A stretch of DNA of 64,000 nt from Nocardioides luteus (GTDB taxonomy: Bacteria > Actinomycetota > Actinomycetes > Propionibacteriales > Nocardioidaceae), in contig NZ_JADOVJ010000001.1 of NCBI RefSeq assembly GCF_015752315.1, positions 5,510,501-5,574,500 on the forward strand, written 5' to 3'. The position numbers were made by a program, and so were the translations under genes. This document shows, piece after piece, positions 32,621-40,739 of this stretch. The notes under the pieces are model-generated. The model did not search any database. It worked only from the letters and a program-made list of their open reading frames with translations, and had not been told where the DNA came from. Numbering within the stretch: position 1 is the stretch's first letter; each line of letters begins with the position of its first letter.

Positions 32621-34083
32621 ACCGCCCCATCCGCACGCTCAGCGTCGGCTGCCTGATCCTGTTCGTGGCGCTGATGCTGAACCTGACGTACGTGCAGTTC
32701 TTCAAGGCCAGCTGGTACAACAACCGCGCCGACAACCGCCGGGTCACCGAAGAGGCCTACTCGCAGCAGCGCGGCGACATCCTGGTCGGCAAGAAGGCGA
32801 TCGCCACCAGCAAGCCGAGCGACGACACCTTCAAGTGGCAGCGCACCTACCCGGGCGGCAAGAAGTACGCCCCGATCACCGGCTTCATGTCCTACTCCTA
32901 CGGCCAGACCGGGATCGAGAGGTCCCAGGACTCGGTGCTGTCGGGCAAGGACAACAAGCTGTTCACCAACCGCCTGGTCGACCTGGTCACCAACTCCGAG
33001 CCGGCCGGCGGCAACGTCGAGCTGACCATCGACCCCAAGGTCCAGGACGCTGCGTACGAGGGCCTGACCGCACTGGGCGAGGACGTCCAGGCGGCTGCGG
33101 TGGCGCTCGACCCGAAGACCGGCCGGATCCTGGCCATGGCCTCGACACCGACCTACAACCCCGACCGGCTGGCGACCCACGACTTCTCCGCCGCGGGGAA
33201 GTCCTACAACCAGCTCTCGAAGGACGACGACGAGCCGCTGCTCAACCGCTCCATCCAGACCGCGCTGCCGCCGGGCTCGACCTTCAAGCTGGTCACCGCT
33301 GCGGCCGCGATCGAGAACCTCGACATGGACGGCGACAGCAAGGTCTACGGCGGTGCGTCCCTCGACCTGCCCGGCACCACCACCGACCTGCCCAACCTCA
33401 ACGGCACCAGCTGCGGCGGCGAGCAGATCACCCTCACCCGCGCGCTCGAGGTCTCCTGCAACACCGCCTTCGGGCAGCTCGGCATGGAGCTCTCCGACGA
33501 GGAGATGCAGGAGCAGGCCGAGGCCTTCGGGTTCGGCCAGGACTATCTCGACGACCTGCGCCCGCTGGCCAAGAGCCAGTACCCCGCCAACGACGGCAAG
33601 GCCGAGCAGGCCCGGGCCGCGATCGGCCAGCAGAGCGTGATCGCGACGCCGCTGCAGATGGCGATGGTCTCCGCCGGCATCGCCAACGGTGGCGAGGTCA
33701 TGAAGCCCTACCTCGTCGACCGCGTCACCTCCTCCTCGCTCGACGTCATCGACCAGGGCAACCCGACGCCCATCGACAACCAGCCCGCCGTCTCGCAGGA
33801 CACCGCCGAGATCCTGACCCAGATGATGGTCAGCACCGTCGAGAACGGCACCGCCGAGGCGGCCGCGATCGACGGCGTGAGCGTCGCCGGCAAGACCGGC
33901 ACCGCCCAGACCACGCCGGACAAGCCGCCGTACGCCTGGTTCACCTCCTTCGCCCCGGCGGAGAACCCGTCCATCGCAGTCGCCGTGATGGTCCAGAAGA
34001 GCGGCACCGAACGCAGCGAAATCGCCGGCGGACGGCTGGGCGGCCCAATCGCGAAGGCCATGATGGAGGCAGCGATCTCATGA
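32617..34083 (+). CDS. pbpA: PbpA: class B penicillin-binding protein (D,D-transpeptidase)
   Basis: Monofunctional transpeptidase (488 aa) that cross-links peptidoglycan with the adjacent RodA. An N-terminal signal anchor (IRTLSVGCLILFVALMLNLTYVQFF) is followed by a pedestal domain and the transpeptidase domain. The active-site motifs are SxxK in LPPGSTFKLVTAAA, SxN in LEVSCNTAFG, and KTGT in SVAGKTGTAQTT. GTG 32617 overlaps the rodA stop and the gene ends on the pknA ATG. The length matches the mycobacterial PbpA. Confidence 0.95.
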   Translation: MNRPIRTLSVGCLILFVALMLNLTYVQFFKASWYNNRADNRRVTEEAYSQQRGDILVGKKAIATSKPSDDTFKWQRTYPGGKKYAPITGFMSYSYGQTGIERSQDSVLSGKDNKLFTNRLVDLVTNSEPAGGNVELTIDPKVQDAAYEGLTALGEDVQAAAVALDPKTGRILAMASTPTYNPDRLATHDFSAAGKSYNQLSKDDDEPLLNRSIQTALPPGSTFKLVTAAAAIENLDMDGDSKVYGGASLDLPGTTTDLPNLNGTSCGGEQITLTRALEVSCNTAFGQLGMELSDEEMQEQAEAFGFGQDYLDDLRPLAKSQYPANDGKAEQARAAIGQQSVIATPLQMAMVSAGIANGGEVMKPYLVDRVTSSSLDVIDQGNPTPIDNQPAVSQDTAEILTQMMVSTVENGTAEAAAIDGVSVAGKTGTAQTTPDKPPYAWFTSFAPAENPSIAVAVMVQKSGTERSEIAGGRLGGPIAKAMMEAAIS

Positions 34084-35636
34084 GTCGTTACGTATTCCAC
34101 GAGCTCATCGGCACCGGCGGGATGGGCGAGGTGTGGCGGGCGACCGACACGACGCTCAACCGCGAGGTCGCGATCAAGCTCCTCAAGCCGGAGCATGCCG
34201 AGGACCCGATCGGCCGCTCCCGCTTCGAGTCCGAGGCGAAGCATGCCGCCGCGCTCCACCATCCCAACGTGGTGGCCGTCTACGACGTCGGCGAGATGCC
34301 GACCGCCTCCGGCCTGATGCGCCCGTTCCTGGTGATGGAGCTGGTCGACCACAAGCCGCTCTCCGAGCTGCTCCGTGACGGCCGTCCGCTGGCCCCCGAG
34401 GTCGTACGCGACCTGCTCGGTCAGGCCGGCGACGCGCTGGCCGCCGCCCACCGGGCCGGCATCGTGCACCGCGACGTGAAGCCCGCCAACCTGCTGATCA
34501 CCCCGCAGCGCAAGGTGAAGGTCACCGACTTCGGCATCGCCCGCGCCCAGGCGTCGACCGGCATCACCGGCACCGGCCAGGTGATGGGCACGCCTCAGTA
34601 CCTCAGCCCCGAGCAGGCCCGTGGCGAGAAGGCCACACCGGCCTCCGACGTCTACTCCCTGGGCGTGGTCGCCTTCGAGTGCCTGGCCGGCTACCGGCCG
34701 TTCCAGAAGGAGACCCCGGTCGCCACCGCGATCGCCCACCTGCACGACCCGGTGCCGCCACTGCCCGACCACGTCCCCGCCGACCTGGCCGCGATCGTGA
34801 TGCGCAGCCTGCAGAAGGACCCGACGCTCCGCTACGCCGACGCGGCCGCGTTCACAGCCGCGATGGTCGGTCACGGTGCCGCCGCTGACCCCGACGCCGA
34901 CGCCACCACCGTCGTCGCGGCTGCGCCCGCCGACGCGACCGCGGTCATGGACCCGGTCCCCTCGCCAGCAGGCGCCCAGAACTTCGTCGGCATGCAGGGC
35001 GGTGCGGGTGGCCCCGAGGGTCCGCCGCCGCCTCGCTACCAGGACCCCTACGACCGTTACGACGAGGACGACGACCAGCGGCCCTGGTACAAGAAGCCGT
35101 TCAACATCGTCGTGCTCGTGATGCTCGTGGCCGTGATCGTCGCGATCATCTGGATCATCTCGACCCTCGCCGCCGACCCGGAGACGCCTCCGGCCAACGA
35201 CACCTCCTCCACGCCCTCGGCCTCCGCGACGCCCACCCCGTCGGAGGAGCCCGAGGAGGAGCCGAAGGCCGTCGAGATCGACGAGGACGACTACATCGGC
35301 CGCAACGTCGACGAGGTGCGTCGCGAGCTCCAGGACAAGGGCCTCGAGGTCGACCCGACGGTTCAGGACAACGACGGCAGCAACGAGCCCGACACGGTCG
35401 CCGGCCTCGACCCGACGCGCAACCTCTACGAGGGCGACACGATCACCATCCGCTACTACGGCGAGCGCCCGCAGGTCGAGCCCACTCCCACCGAGGAAGA
35501 GCCCGACGAGGAGGAGACCGACGAGGAGGAGCCGACCGACGGCGAGTCCTCCGACGGCTGGGTCTTCCCCGACATCCCCGGCGAAGAGAACACCGACGGT
35601 GGCAACGGCAACGGCAACGGGGGCGGCAATGGCTGA
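34080..35636 (+). CDS. pknA: PknA-type Ser/Thr kinase with one PASTA domain
   Basis: Receptor-like Ser/Thr kinase (518 aa). Kinase features are GTGGMGEVWRA (P-loop), AIKLLKPE (catalytic Lys), IVHRDVKPANLLI, DFGIARA, and GTPQYLSPEQARG. After a Pro/acidic linker there is one transmembrane helix (NIVVLVMLVAVIVAIIWIIS) and an external part with one PASTA-like unit (YIGRNVDEVRRELQDKGLEV … YEGDTITIRYYG) and a very acidic, Gly/Asn-rich tail. Mycobacterial PknA lacks PASTA units, so this version may sense muropeptides itself. ATG 34080 overlaps the pbpA stop and the 3′ end overlaps pknB by eight bases. Confidence 0.93.
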   Translation: MSRYVFHELIGTGGMGEVWRATDTTLNREVAIKLLKPEHAEDPIGRSRFESEAKHAAALHHPNVVAVYDVGEMPTASGLMRPFLVMELVDHKPLSELLRDGRPLAPEVVRDLLGQAGDALAAAHRAGIVHRDVKPANLLITPQRKVKVTDFGIARAQASTGITGTGQVMGTPQYLSPEQARGEKATPASDVYSLGVVAFECLAGYRPFQKETPVATAIAHLHDPVPPLPDHVPADLAAIVMRSLQKDPTLRYADAAAFTAAMVGHGAAADPDADATTVVAAAPADATAVMDPVPSPAGAQNFVGMQGGAGGPEGPPPPRYQDPYDRYDEDDDQRPWYKKPFNIVVLVMLVAVIVAIIWIISTLAADPETPPANDTSSTPSASATPTPSEEPEEEPKAVEIDEDDYIGRNVDEVRRELQDKGLEVDPTVQDNDGSNEPDTVAGLDPTRNLYEGDTITIRYYGERPQVEPTPTEEEPDEEETDEEEPTDGESSDGWVFPDIPGEENTDGGNGNGNGGGNG

Positions 35637-37434
35637 GGGAGCGATCCTCGCCGGTCGCTACGAGGTCGGCGAGCTGCTCGGCCGGGGCGGGATGGCGGAG
35701 GTCCGCAAGGGCACCGACCACCGGCTCGGTCGCGTGGTCGCGATCAAGCGGCTGCGGATGGACCTCGCCAGCGATGCGACCTTCCAGGCGCGTTTCCGGC
35801 GCGAGGCGCAGTCCTCGGCCAAGCTCAACCACCCCTCGATCGTGTCGGTCTACGACACCGGCGAGGAGAAGACCGACGACGGCGTCGCCCAGCCCTACAT
35901 CGTGATGGAGTACGTCGCCGGCCGCACGCTGCGCGACGTACTCCGTGAGGGTCGCAAGATCCTGCCCGAGCGGGCGCTGGAGATCAGCTCCGACGTACTC
36001 AACGCGCTCGACTACAGCCACCGCAACGGGATCATCCACCGCGACATCAAGCCGGGCAACGTCATGCTGACGCCGGCCGGTGACGTGAAGGTGATGGACT
36101 TCGGCATCGCCCGGGCGCTCAACGACGTCCAGTCCACGATGACGCAGACCGCGGCCGTCGTGGGCACCGCGCAGTACCTGAGCCCCGAGCAGGCCCGTGG
36201 CGAGCAGGTCGACGCCCGCTCCGACGTCTACTCCGCCGGCTGCCTGCTCTACGAGCTGCTCACCGGCCGTCCGCCGTTCGTGGGCGACTCGCCGGTCTCG
36301 GTGGCCTACCAGCACGTCCGCGAGCACGCCCAGCCTCCGTCGGCCCACGACCCGTCGCTGCCCCGTGAGCTCGACGCGATCGTGATGAAGTCGCTGGCCA
36401 AGCGGGTCGAGGACCGCTACCAGTCGGCGCAGGCGATGCGCACCGACATCGAGCGCTACCTCGCCGGACGTCCGGTCCAGGCGACCGTGCCGCCGAGCAT
36501 CGACCAGACCCAGGTCGCGCAGAACCGCGTTCCCGGCCCCTACGGCGACCCCACCAACGGTGGCTACTACCCGCCTCAGGACGAGAGACCCGACGGACCT
36601 CGGCCCTGGGTGCTCGTGCTGCTCGGGCTCGTCATCATCGGCCTGATCGCGGTCGGCGCCTACTTCCTTCCGACGGCTCTCGGTCCGCAGACCACGCCCG
36701 CCCCCGACGTCACCGGTCTGACCCAGGAGAAGGCGATGGCCGAGCTGAGCACGGCCAAGCTGAAGGGCGCGGTCAAGCAGGAGTCGAGCGACACCGTCGC
36801 GGTCGGCGTCGTGATCTCTCAGGATCCGCCCGCCGGCCAGGACGTCGAAGAGGGCAGCACCGTCACGATCACGGTCTCCACCGGGCCACCCAACCGGGAG
36901 ATGCCCAACGTGATCGGGATGCCGCAGAAGACGGCCAAGGAGCTGCTCGAGGGCGATCCCTACAACTTCACGGTGAAGATCGAGACGGCCGAGTCCGACA
37001 AGGACAAGGGCACGGTGATCGAGTCCGACCCGGTCGCGGACCAGAGCGTGACCACCGGCAAGACCACCGAGGTCCTCCTCACCGTCTCCAAGGGCCCGGA
37101 GAAGGTTCCGAACGTCGTCGGAAAGACGGAGGAACAGGCGAAGGAGATCCTCCGCAGCGCCGGCTTCACGCCGGTGGTCAAGGCCGAGCCGAACACCGAC
37201 AAACCCAAGGGCACCGTCGTCGAGCAGACACCGGCCAAGGGCACACCGCTCGCCCAGGACGGCGAGGTGATCATCTTCGTCTCGACGAAGGAGGAGGCCC
37301 TGCCGAGCTGTCAGACCCTCGTGCCTGGCACCGACCCGGCCAACCCGTCGGCGTCGGCCACCCAGACCGCCGAGCCGGGCGATCCGCCCACGTGTGACCC
37401 GGCGCTGCCGCCGAGCACCCCGGCGTCGCCGTAG
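35629..37434 (+). CDS. pknB: PknB-type Ser/Thr kinase with three PASTA domains
   Basis: Transmembrane Ser/Thr kinase (601 aa) that controls cell-wall growth and division. The kinase domain occupies about residues 12–275: LGRGGMAEVRKG, AIKRLRMD, IIHRDIKPGNVML, DFGIARA, and an activation loop with Thr residues (STMTQTAAVVGTAQYLSPEQ). A membrane helix (WVLVLLGLVIIGLIAVGAYF) follows near 325, then three PASTA units (PDVTGLTQEKA…, MPNVIGMPQKTA…, VPNVVGKTEEQA…) that bind peptidoglycan fragments or lipid II, and a Cys-containing Pro/Ser/Ala tail. Three units rather than the four in mycobacteria. ATG 35629 lies inside the end of pknA. It is the last gene of the operon. Confidence 0.95.
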   Translation: MAEGAILAGRYEVGELLGRGGMAEVRKGTDHRLGRVVAIKRLRMDLASDATFQARFRREAQSSAKLNHPSIVSVYDTGEEKTDDGVAQPYIVMEYVAGRTLRDVLREGRKILPERALEISSDVLNALDYSHRNGIIHRDIKPGNVMLTPAGDVKVMDFGIARALNDVQSTMTQTAAVVGTAQYLSPEQARGEQVDARSDVYSAGCLLYELLTGRPPFVGDSPVSVAYQHVREHAQPPSAHDPSLPRELDAIVMKSLAKRVEDRYQSAQAMRTDIERYLAGRPVQATVPPSIDQTQVAQNRVPGPYGDPTNGGYYPPQDERPDGPRPWVLVLLGLVIIGLIAVGAYFLPTALGPQTTPAPDVTGLTQEKAMAELSTAKLKGAVKQESSDTVAVGVVISQDPPAGQDVEEGSTVTITVSTGPPNREMPNVIGMPQKTAKELLEGDPYNFTVKIETAESDKDKGTVIESDPVADQSVTTGKTTEVLLTVSKGPEKVPNVVGKTEEQAKEILRSAGFTPVVKAEPNTDKPKGTVVEQTPAKGTPLAQDGEVIIFVSTKEEALPSCQTLVPGTDPANPSASATQTAEPGDPPTCDPALPPSTPASP

Positions 37435-37462
37435 GCACCCGGACCTCGCCGAAGCCCCTGCC

Positions 37463-38251
37463 TCACTTGTCCTGAGGCAGGGGCTTCGCGTATTTCACGT
37501 CGAGCAGGCCGTCGTAGGCCGGCGCGGTGAGGTAGGTCAGCGGCTTGAGGAACCAGCCGATCTGGACGTTGGGGTCGCGAGCGTCGGCACGGTAGTTCTG
37601 CACGTGGTCGTCACGGTCGATCGCCGCCTGGAGCCGGTCGGGGTCGCCGACCGCCTCGATGACGTACGGCTGGGGGTAGGGCACGCCGTCGAGCTGCACG
37701 GTGCTGCCGGAGCACTTGATGCCGGTGGTGGTGATGATCCGCTTGCCGGCGATCGTGATCGCCTCGGCCCCACCGGCCCAGAGCGCGTTGACGACGGCCT
37801 GGATGTCCTGCTGGTGCACGACCAGCGAGTTGGGGTCGTCGCCGGTGTAGCTCTCCTGGACCTCCGAGGGGGCGTCGCCCAGCACGATCTGCATGCCGGG
37901 GCCACTGTGGTCGGAGGTGCCCGCCGGGTCGGCGAGCCTTGCGGACTGGTGCTGGAGCTTCTTGACGTCCTTGTCGGTGACCCCGCTGGTGAGATGGTCG
38001 ACCTCGCTCTGCAGGTCGGCCAGCTGGGCCTCGAGGCGGTTGTAGCGGATCCGCTCGCCGTCGACCAGCGTCGCCAGGTCCTCGTAGCGCCCCGGACGCA
38101 GATCGGTGCCGTCCGCGTTCACGAAGCTCACCGCCAGCAGGCCGCCGCAGAGCAGCACCACGACGGGCGTACCGACCCGCCAGGAGGTCGCGCGGGACCA
38201 GCGCTTTGGCTTAGAGGTGGGGTTAGCCTGGGTTCCGGAGCTCACGACCAT
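37463..38251 (-). CDS. DUF881 family membrane protein
   Basis: Membrane-anchored protein (262 aa from ATG 38251) of the DUF881 family, found next to crgA and pknB in many actinobacteria; the function is unknown, possibly in division. One N-terminal transmembrane helix (VGTPVVVLLCGGLLAVSFVNADG), a coiled-coil stretch (YNRLEAQLADLQSEVDHL), and the conserved C-terminal domain (GPGMQIVLGDAP…LVVHQQDIQAVVNALWAGGAEAITIAGKRI…GWFLKPLTYLT). A TACCCT hexamer at 38258–38253 (minus) predicts transcription from about 38246, so the true start may be GTG 38245, two codons later, on a leaderless mRNA. It is divergent from crgA. Confidence 0.87.
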   Translation of the reverse strand: MVVSSGTQANPTSKPKRWSRATSWRVGTPVVVLLCGGLLAVSFVNADGTDLRPGRYEDLATLVDGERIRYNRLEAQLADLQSEVDHLTSGVTDKDVKKLQHQSARLADPAGTSDHSGPGMQIVLGDAPSEVQESYTGDDPNSLVVHQQDIQAVVNALWAGGAEAITIAGKRIITTTGIKCSGSTVQLDGVPYPQPYVIEAVGDPDRLQAAIDRDDHVQNYRADARDPNVQIGWFLKPLTYLTAPAYDGLLDVKYAKPLPQDK

Positions 38252-38294
38252 TAGGGTATGCGCAGCAATCACATTTGTCTGAGGAGCATCACCC

Positions 38295-38756
38295 GTGGCC
38301 AAGCTCAAGCTCTCGAAGAAGAGTGATCTCGACCTGCCCAAGGACCCGATCTTCACTCCGCGCTTCGGGATCGCACTGTTGCTGATCGCCCTCGGCATCG
38401 GCTGGATCGTCTACTACTACGTCGGGGTCCGCCCCAACGAGGTCGGTGGTGACTTCACCGGGCCGAAGCCGGTGCAGAAGCTCGAGGGGTGGAACTACCT
38501 GATCGGGTTCGTCCTGCTCTTCCTGGGCCTGGCCGTCTCCGCCCACCCGAAGACCCCGCTGGGCCGCGGCCGCGGCGTCGTGGTCGGCATGCTCGGCTGC
38601 TTCGTGATCGGCCTGATCTGGATTTGCGTCTTCTACATCTTCGCCAACGACCACCTGGACAAGATCTGGGTCTTCAACGACCTCGGTCAGAAGAACCTCC
38701 TGGTCGGCATCGGCTTCATGGCGGTGGGCTTCACCTTCGCCACGAAGTGGGAGTGA
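38295..38756 (+). CDS. crgA: CrgA-type cell-division protein, tandem duplicated (four TM helices)
   Basis: Septation regulator of the CrgA family. It is 153 aa rather than the usual 84–95 aa and contains two consecutive CrgA units. Unit 1 (about 20–86) has helices FGIALLLIALGIGWIVYYYV and GWNYLIGFVLLFLGLAVSA; unit 2 (about 90–153) has GVVVGMLGCFVIGLIWICVF and NLLVGIGFMAVGFTFATKWE, the latter ending in the family's typical Trp-Lys/Glu terminus. CrgA inhibits or organises FtsZ and PBPs. Start GTG 38295 follows GAGGAG. It is opposite the DUF881 gene, in the position crgA normally occupies beside the pknB operon. Confidence 0.9.
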   Translation: MAKLKLSKKSDLDLPKDPIFTPRFGIALLLIALGIGWIVYYYVGVRPNEVGGDFTGPKPVQKLEGWNYLIGFVLLFLGLAVSAHPKTPLGRGRGVVVGMLGCFVIGLIWICVFYIFANDHLDKIWVFNDLGQKNLLVGIGFMAVGFTFATKWE

Positions 38757-38774
38757 TCACCCAGTTAGACCCCG

Positions 38775-38807
38775 AAAGAGGCGCAACCCTTGCGGTTGCG
38801 CCTCTTT
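38775..38807 (+). terminator. Terminator after crgA
   Basis: AAAGAGGCGCAACC (38775–38788) pairs with GGTTGCGCCTCTTT (38794–38807) over a 5-nt loop, giving a 14-bp stem with T-rich 3′ side and A-rich 5′ side. It serves crgA and, by symmetry, the convergent rhomboid gene. Confidence 0.88.
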
Positions 38808-38824
38808 GCGTTACACGGGTGTAG

Positions 38825-38863
38825 TTCTCCACAGGGTCTTCCACACCTGTGGATTTGTCCACG
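38825..38863. promoter_or_regulatory. Cluster of DnaA-box-like sites
   Basis: Three sites lie within 39 bp: TTCTCCACA (38825–38833), TGTGGATTT (38848–38856, reverse AAATCCACA) and TTGTCCACG (38855–38863). The first and third each differ by one base from the high-GC DnaA box TTGTCCACA; the second is weaker. The cluster lies in the gap between the converging crgA and rhomboid genes, about 23 kb from oriC. Confidence 0.5.
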
Positions 38864-38900
38864 CCGGGAAAACGCCCCGAAAACACCTAGTCCGAAGGCG

Positions 38901-39812
38901 TCAGAACATCAACATCCGTACGCCGACGAGCGCAAGCAGCAGCACCGTGAACCCACCCAGAGCAGCCCATTGCAGCGGCGCCTTCCGGTCGGCCCGGAAC
39001 TGGGTGAAGATCCACGCGACGACGAGACCGCCGAGGAACCCACCGACGTGGCCCTGCCAGGAGATGCCGTTGCCGAAGAAGGTGATGCCTGCGTTGATCA
39101 GCAGCACCGGCAGCAGCGGGGAGAGCGACTGCCCGGCCCGGACGAAGAGCACCACGAGAACGCCCAGGAGCCCGAAGATCGCGCCGGAGGCGCCGACCGT
39201 CGAGCCGGCCGGTGTCGCGGCCCAGACCACCAGGGCAGAGCCCGCCAGCCCGGAGATCAGATAGAAGACCAGGAACCGCAGCCTGCCCACGATCGGCTCG
39301 AGGAACGAGCCGAGCATGTAGAGGGACAGCATGTTCACGGCCAGGTGGATGATCGAGACGTGCGTGAACGTCGAGGTCAGCAGCTGCCAGACCGCGCCGT
39401 CGTCGACGCCTGGCATCCAGGTGTAGCCGCTCGACCGGCAGACGCCTTCCGGCACCGCGAAGCCACCGTCCGGCGTGCGGCAGTAGCCCTGCAGACGGAT
39501 CGCGATGAAGTCGGCGATCCTCGAGCCGGCGCCGCCGGTGAGGGTGATGCTCAGCCAGACCAGGACGTTGACGCCGATGAGCGACAAGGTCACCGGGAGT
39601 GCCCGGAAGCCGATCCGCGCGCTGGTGAAGCGCTTGGGCTGACGTACGGACCTGTGGCCTTCCTTCACGCACTCGGGGCACTGGAAGCCGACGGAGGCGC
39701 TGGCCATGCAGTCAGGGCAGATGGGACGCCCACAGCGCTGACAGCTGATGTGAGTCTCACGGCCGGGGTGGCGGTAGCAGACCGGCACCCCGACCGGGGT
39801 CGTCTCGGACAA
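38901..39812 (-). CDS. Rhomboid intramembrane serine protease with zinc-ribbon N-terminus
   Basis: Rhomboid protease (303 aa) cleaving membrane proteins within the bilayer. The N-terminal 60 residues form a B-box-like zinc finger (CYRHPGRETHISCQRCGRPIC…QCPECVKEGH). Six or more helices follow, with HLAVNMLSLYMLG (the His/Asn oxyanion region), the nucleophile VGASGAIFGLLG, and GHVGGFLGGLVVAW with the catalytic His. It starts at TTG 39812, directly after the cyclophilin stop, so translation is coupled. It is a common neighbour of cyclophilin near actinobacterial origins; the substrates are unknown. Confidence 0.92.
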   Translation of the reverse strand: MSETTPVGVPVCYRHPGRETHISCQRCGRPICPDCMASASVGFQCPECVKEGHRSVRQPKRFTSARIGFRALPVTLSLIGVNVLVWLSITLTGGAGSRIADFIAIRLQGYCRTPDGGFAVPEGVCRSSGYTWMPGVDDGAVWQLLTSTFTHVSIIHLAVNMLSLYMLGSFLEPIVGRLRFLVFYLISGLAGSALVVWAATPAGSTVGASGAIFGLLGVLVVLFVRAGQSLSPLLPVLLINAGITFFGNGISWQGHVGGFLGGLVVAWIFTQFRADRKAPLQWAALGGFTVLLLALVGVRMLMF

Positions 39813-40328
39813 TCAGCCCTCGACGATCTCGACCGTCTCGATGACGACCGGCTCGACCGGGCGATCCATCGCGCCGGTCTTGGTGCCGGAGATCGAGTCG
39901 ACGGCCTTCTTCGACGCCTCGTCGGCGACCTCACCGAAGATGGTGTGCTTGAAGTTCAGCCACGGCGCCTGGCCGGTGGTGATGAAGAACTGCGAGCCGT
40001 TGGTGCCGGGGCCGGCGTTGGCCATCGCGAGCAGGTAGGGCTTGTCGAAGGTGAGCTCGGGGTGCGGCTCGTCCTTGAAGGTGTAGCCCGGGCCGCCCGT
40101 ACCGGTGCCCAGGGGGCAACCGCCCTGGATCATGAACCCGTCGATGACGCGGTGGAAGCCGAGACCGTCGTAATAGGGGACACCGGAGCGGCCGGCGTCG
40201 TCCGTGTACTCCTTGGTCCCCGTCGCGAGGCCGACGAAGTTGGCGACCGTCTCCGGAGCATGGTTGGGGAACAAGGTGATCGTGATGTCACCGTGATTGG
40301 TGTGGAGGATGGCCTTCTGGTCAGCCAT
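39813..40328 (-). CDS. Peptidyl-prolyl cis-trans isomerase, cyclophilin type
   Basis: Cytoplasmic cyclophilin (171 aa) that speeds proline isomerisation during folding. The typical core is present: [25 protein letters not shown], the active-site segment [30 protein letters not shown] with Arg and Phe, and [33 protein letters not shown]. Start ATG 40328 is preferred over one six codons earlier because AAGGGCAGG lies at the right distance. No signal peptide is visible. The rhomboid gene follows without a gap. Confidence 0.94.
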   Translation of the reverse strand: MADQKAILHTNHGDITITLFPNHAPETVANFVGLATGTKEYTDDAGRSGVPYYDGLGFHRVIDGFMIQGGCPLGTGTGGPGYTFKDEPHPELTFDKPYLLAMANAGPGTNGSQFFITTGQAPWLNFKHTIFGEVADEASKKAVDSISGTKTGAMDRPVEPVVIETVEIVEG

Positions 40329-40406
40329 GACCTGCCCTTCCGACATTGGGATTGGTACGGGATGTAACTCCTCGATCCTCCCACAGTGTCGGTCGTGGGC
40401 CCGAGG

Positions 40407-40739
40407 TCAGGAGGCCGCGTCAGCGAGCTTCGGAGCGATCCGGTCGGCGACGCGGCGCTCGACCCAGAAGATCAGCCCCGGGATCAGACCGGCGATCATC
40501 ATCAGCAGGAACTCGGGGATCGTCCAGCGGGCCTTCTGGGTGAGCAGGAACGCGACGATCACGTAGATGATGAAGATCCAGCCGTGCGCGACCCACAGCG
40601 GCGTCATCGTCTCGCCGAAGGACTGCAGGGCGGTGCCCTCGGGGAGCAGATACTTGAACAGCGAGGAGATGGTGCCGACGAGCAGCAGCACCCCGACGAC
40701 GTACGCGAGCACCTTGTAGGTGCCGAACAGCTTGTTCAC
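40407..40739 (-). CDS. DUF3817 membrane protein
   Basis: Small integral membrane protein (110 aa) of the DUF3817 family, with three or four helices: YKVLAYVVGVLLLVGTIS, the family motif GETMTPLWVAHGWIFIIYVIVAFLL and EFLLMMIAGLIPGLIFWVERRVA. The family is widespread in actinobacteria without known function; members often accompany SURF1 or cytochrome oxidase genes. GTG 40739 overlaps the SURF1 stop as GTGA, so the two are co-expressed. Confidence 0.87.
   Translation of the reverse strand: MNKLFGTYKVLAYVVGVLLLVGTISSLFKYLLPEGTALQSFGETMTPLWVAHGWIFIIYVIVAFLLTQKARWTIPEFLLMMIAGLIPGLIFWVERRVADRIAPKLADAAS

Noticed and set aside
32835..34079. Frame upstream of pknA
   Set aside because: Shadow of pbpA in another frame; kinase homology begins at 34080.
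35460..35625. Acidic and Gly/Asn repeats at the end of pknA as a possible microsatellite
   Set aside because: Irregular codons with no fixed DNA period; better explained as a disordered tail.
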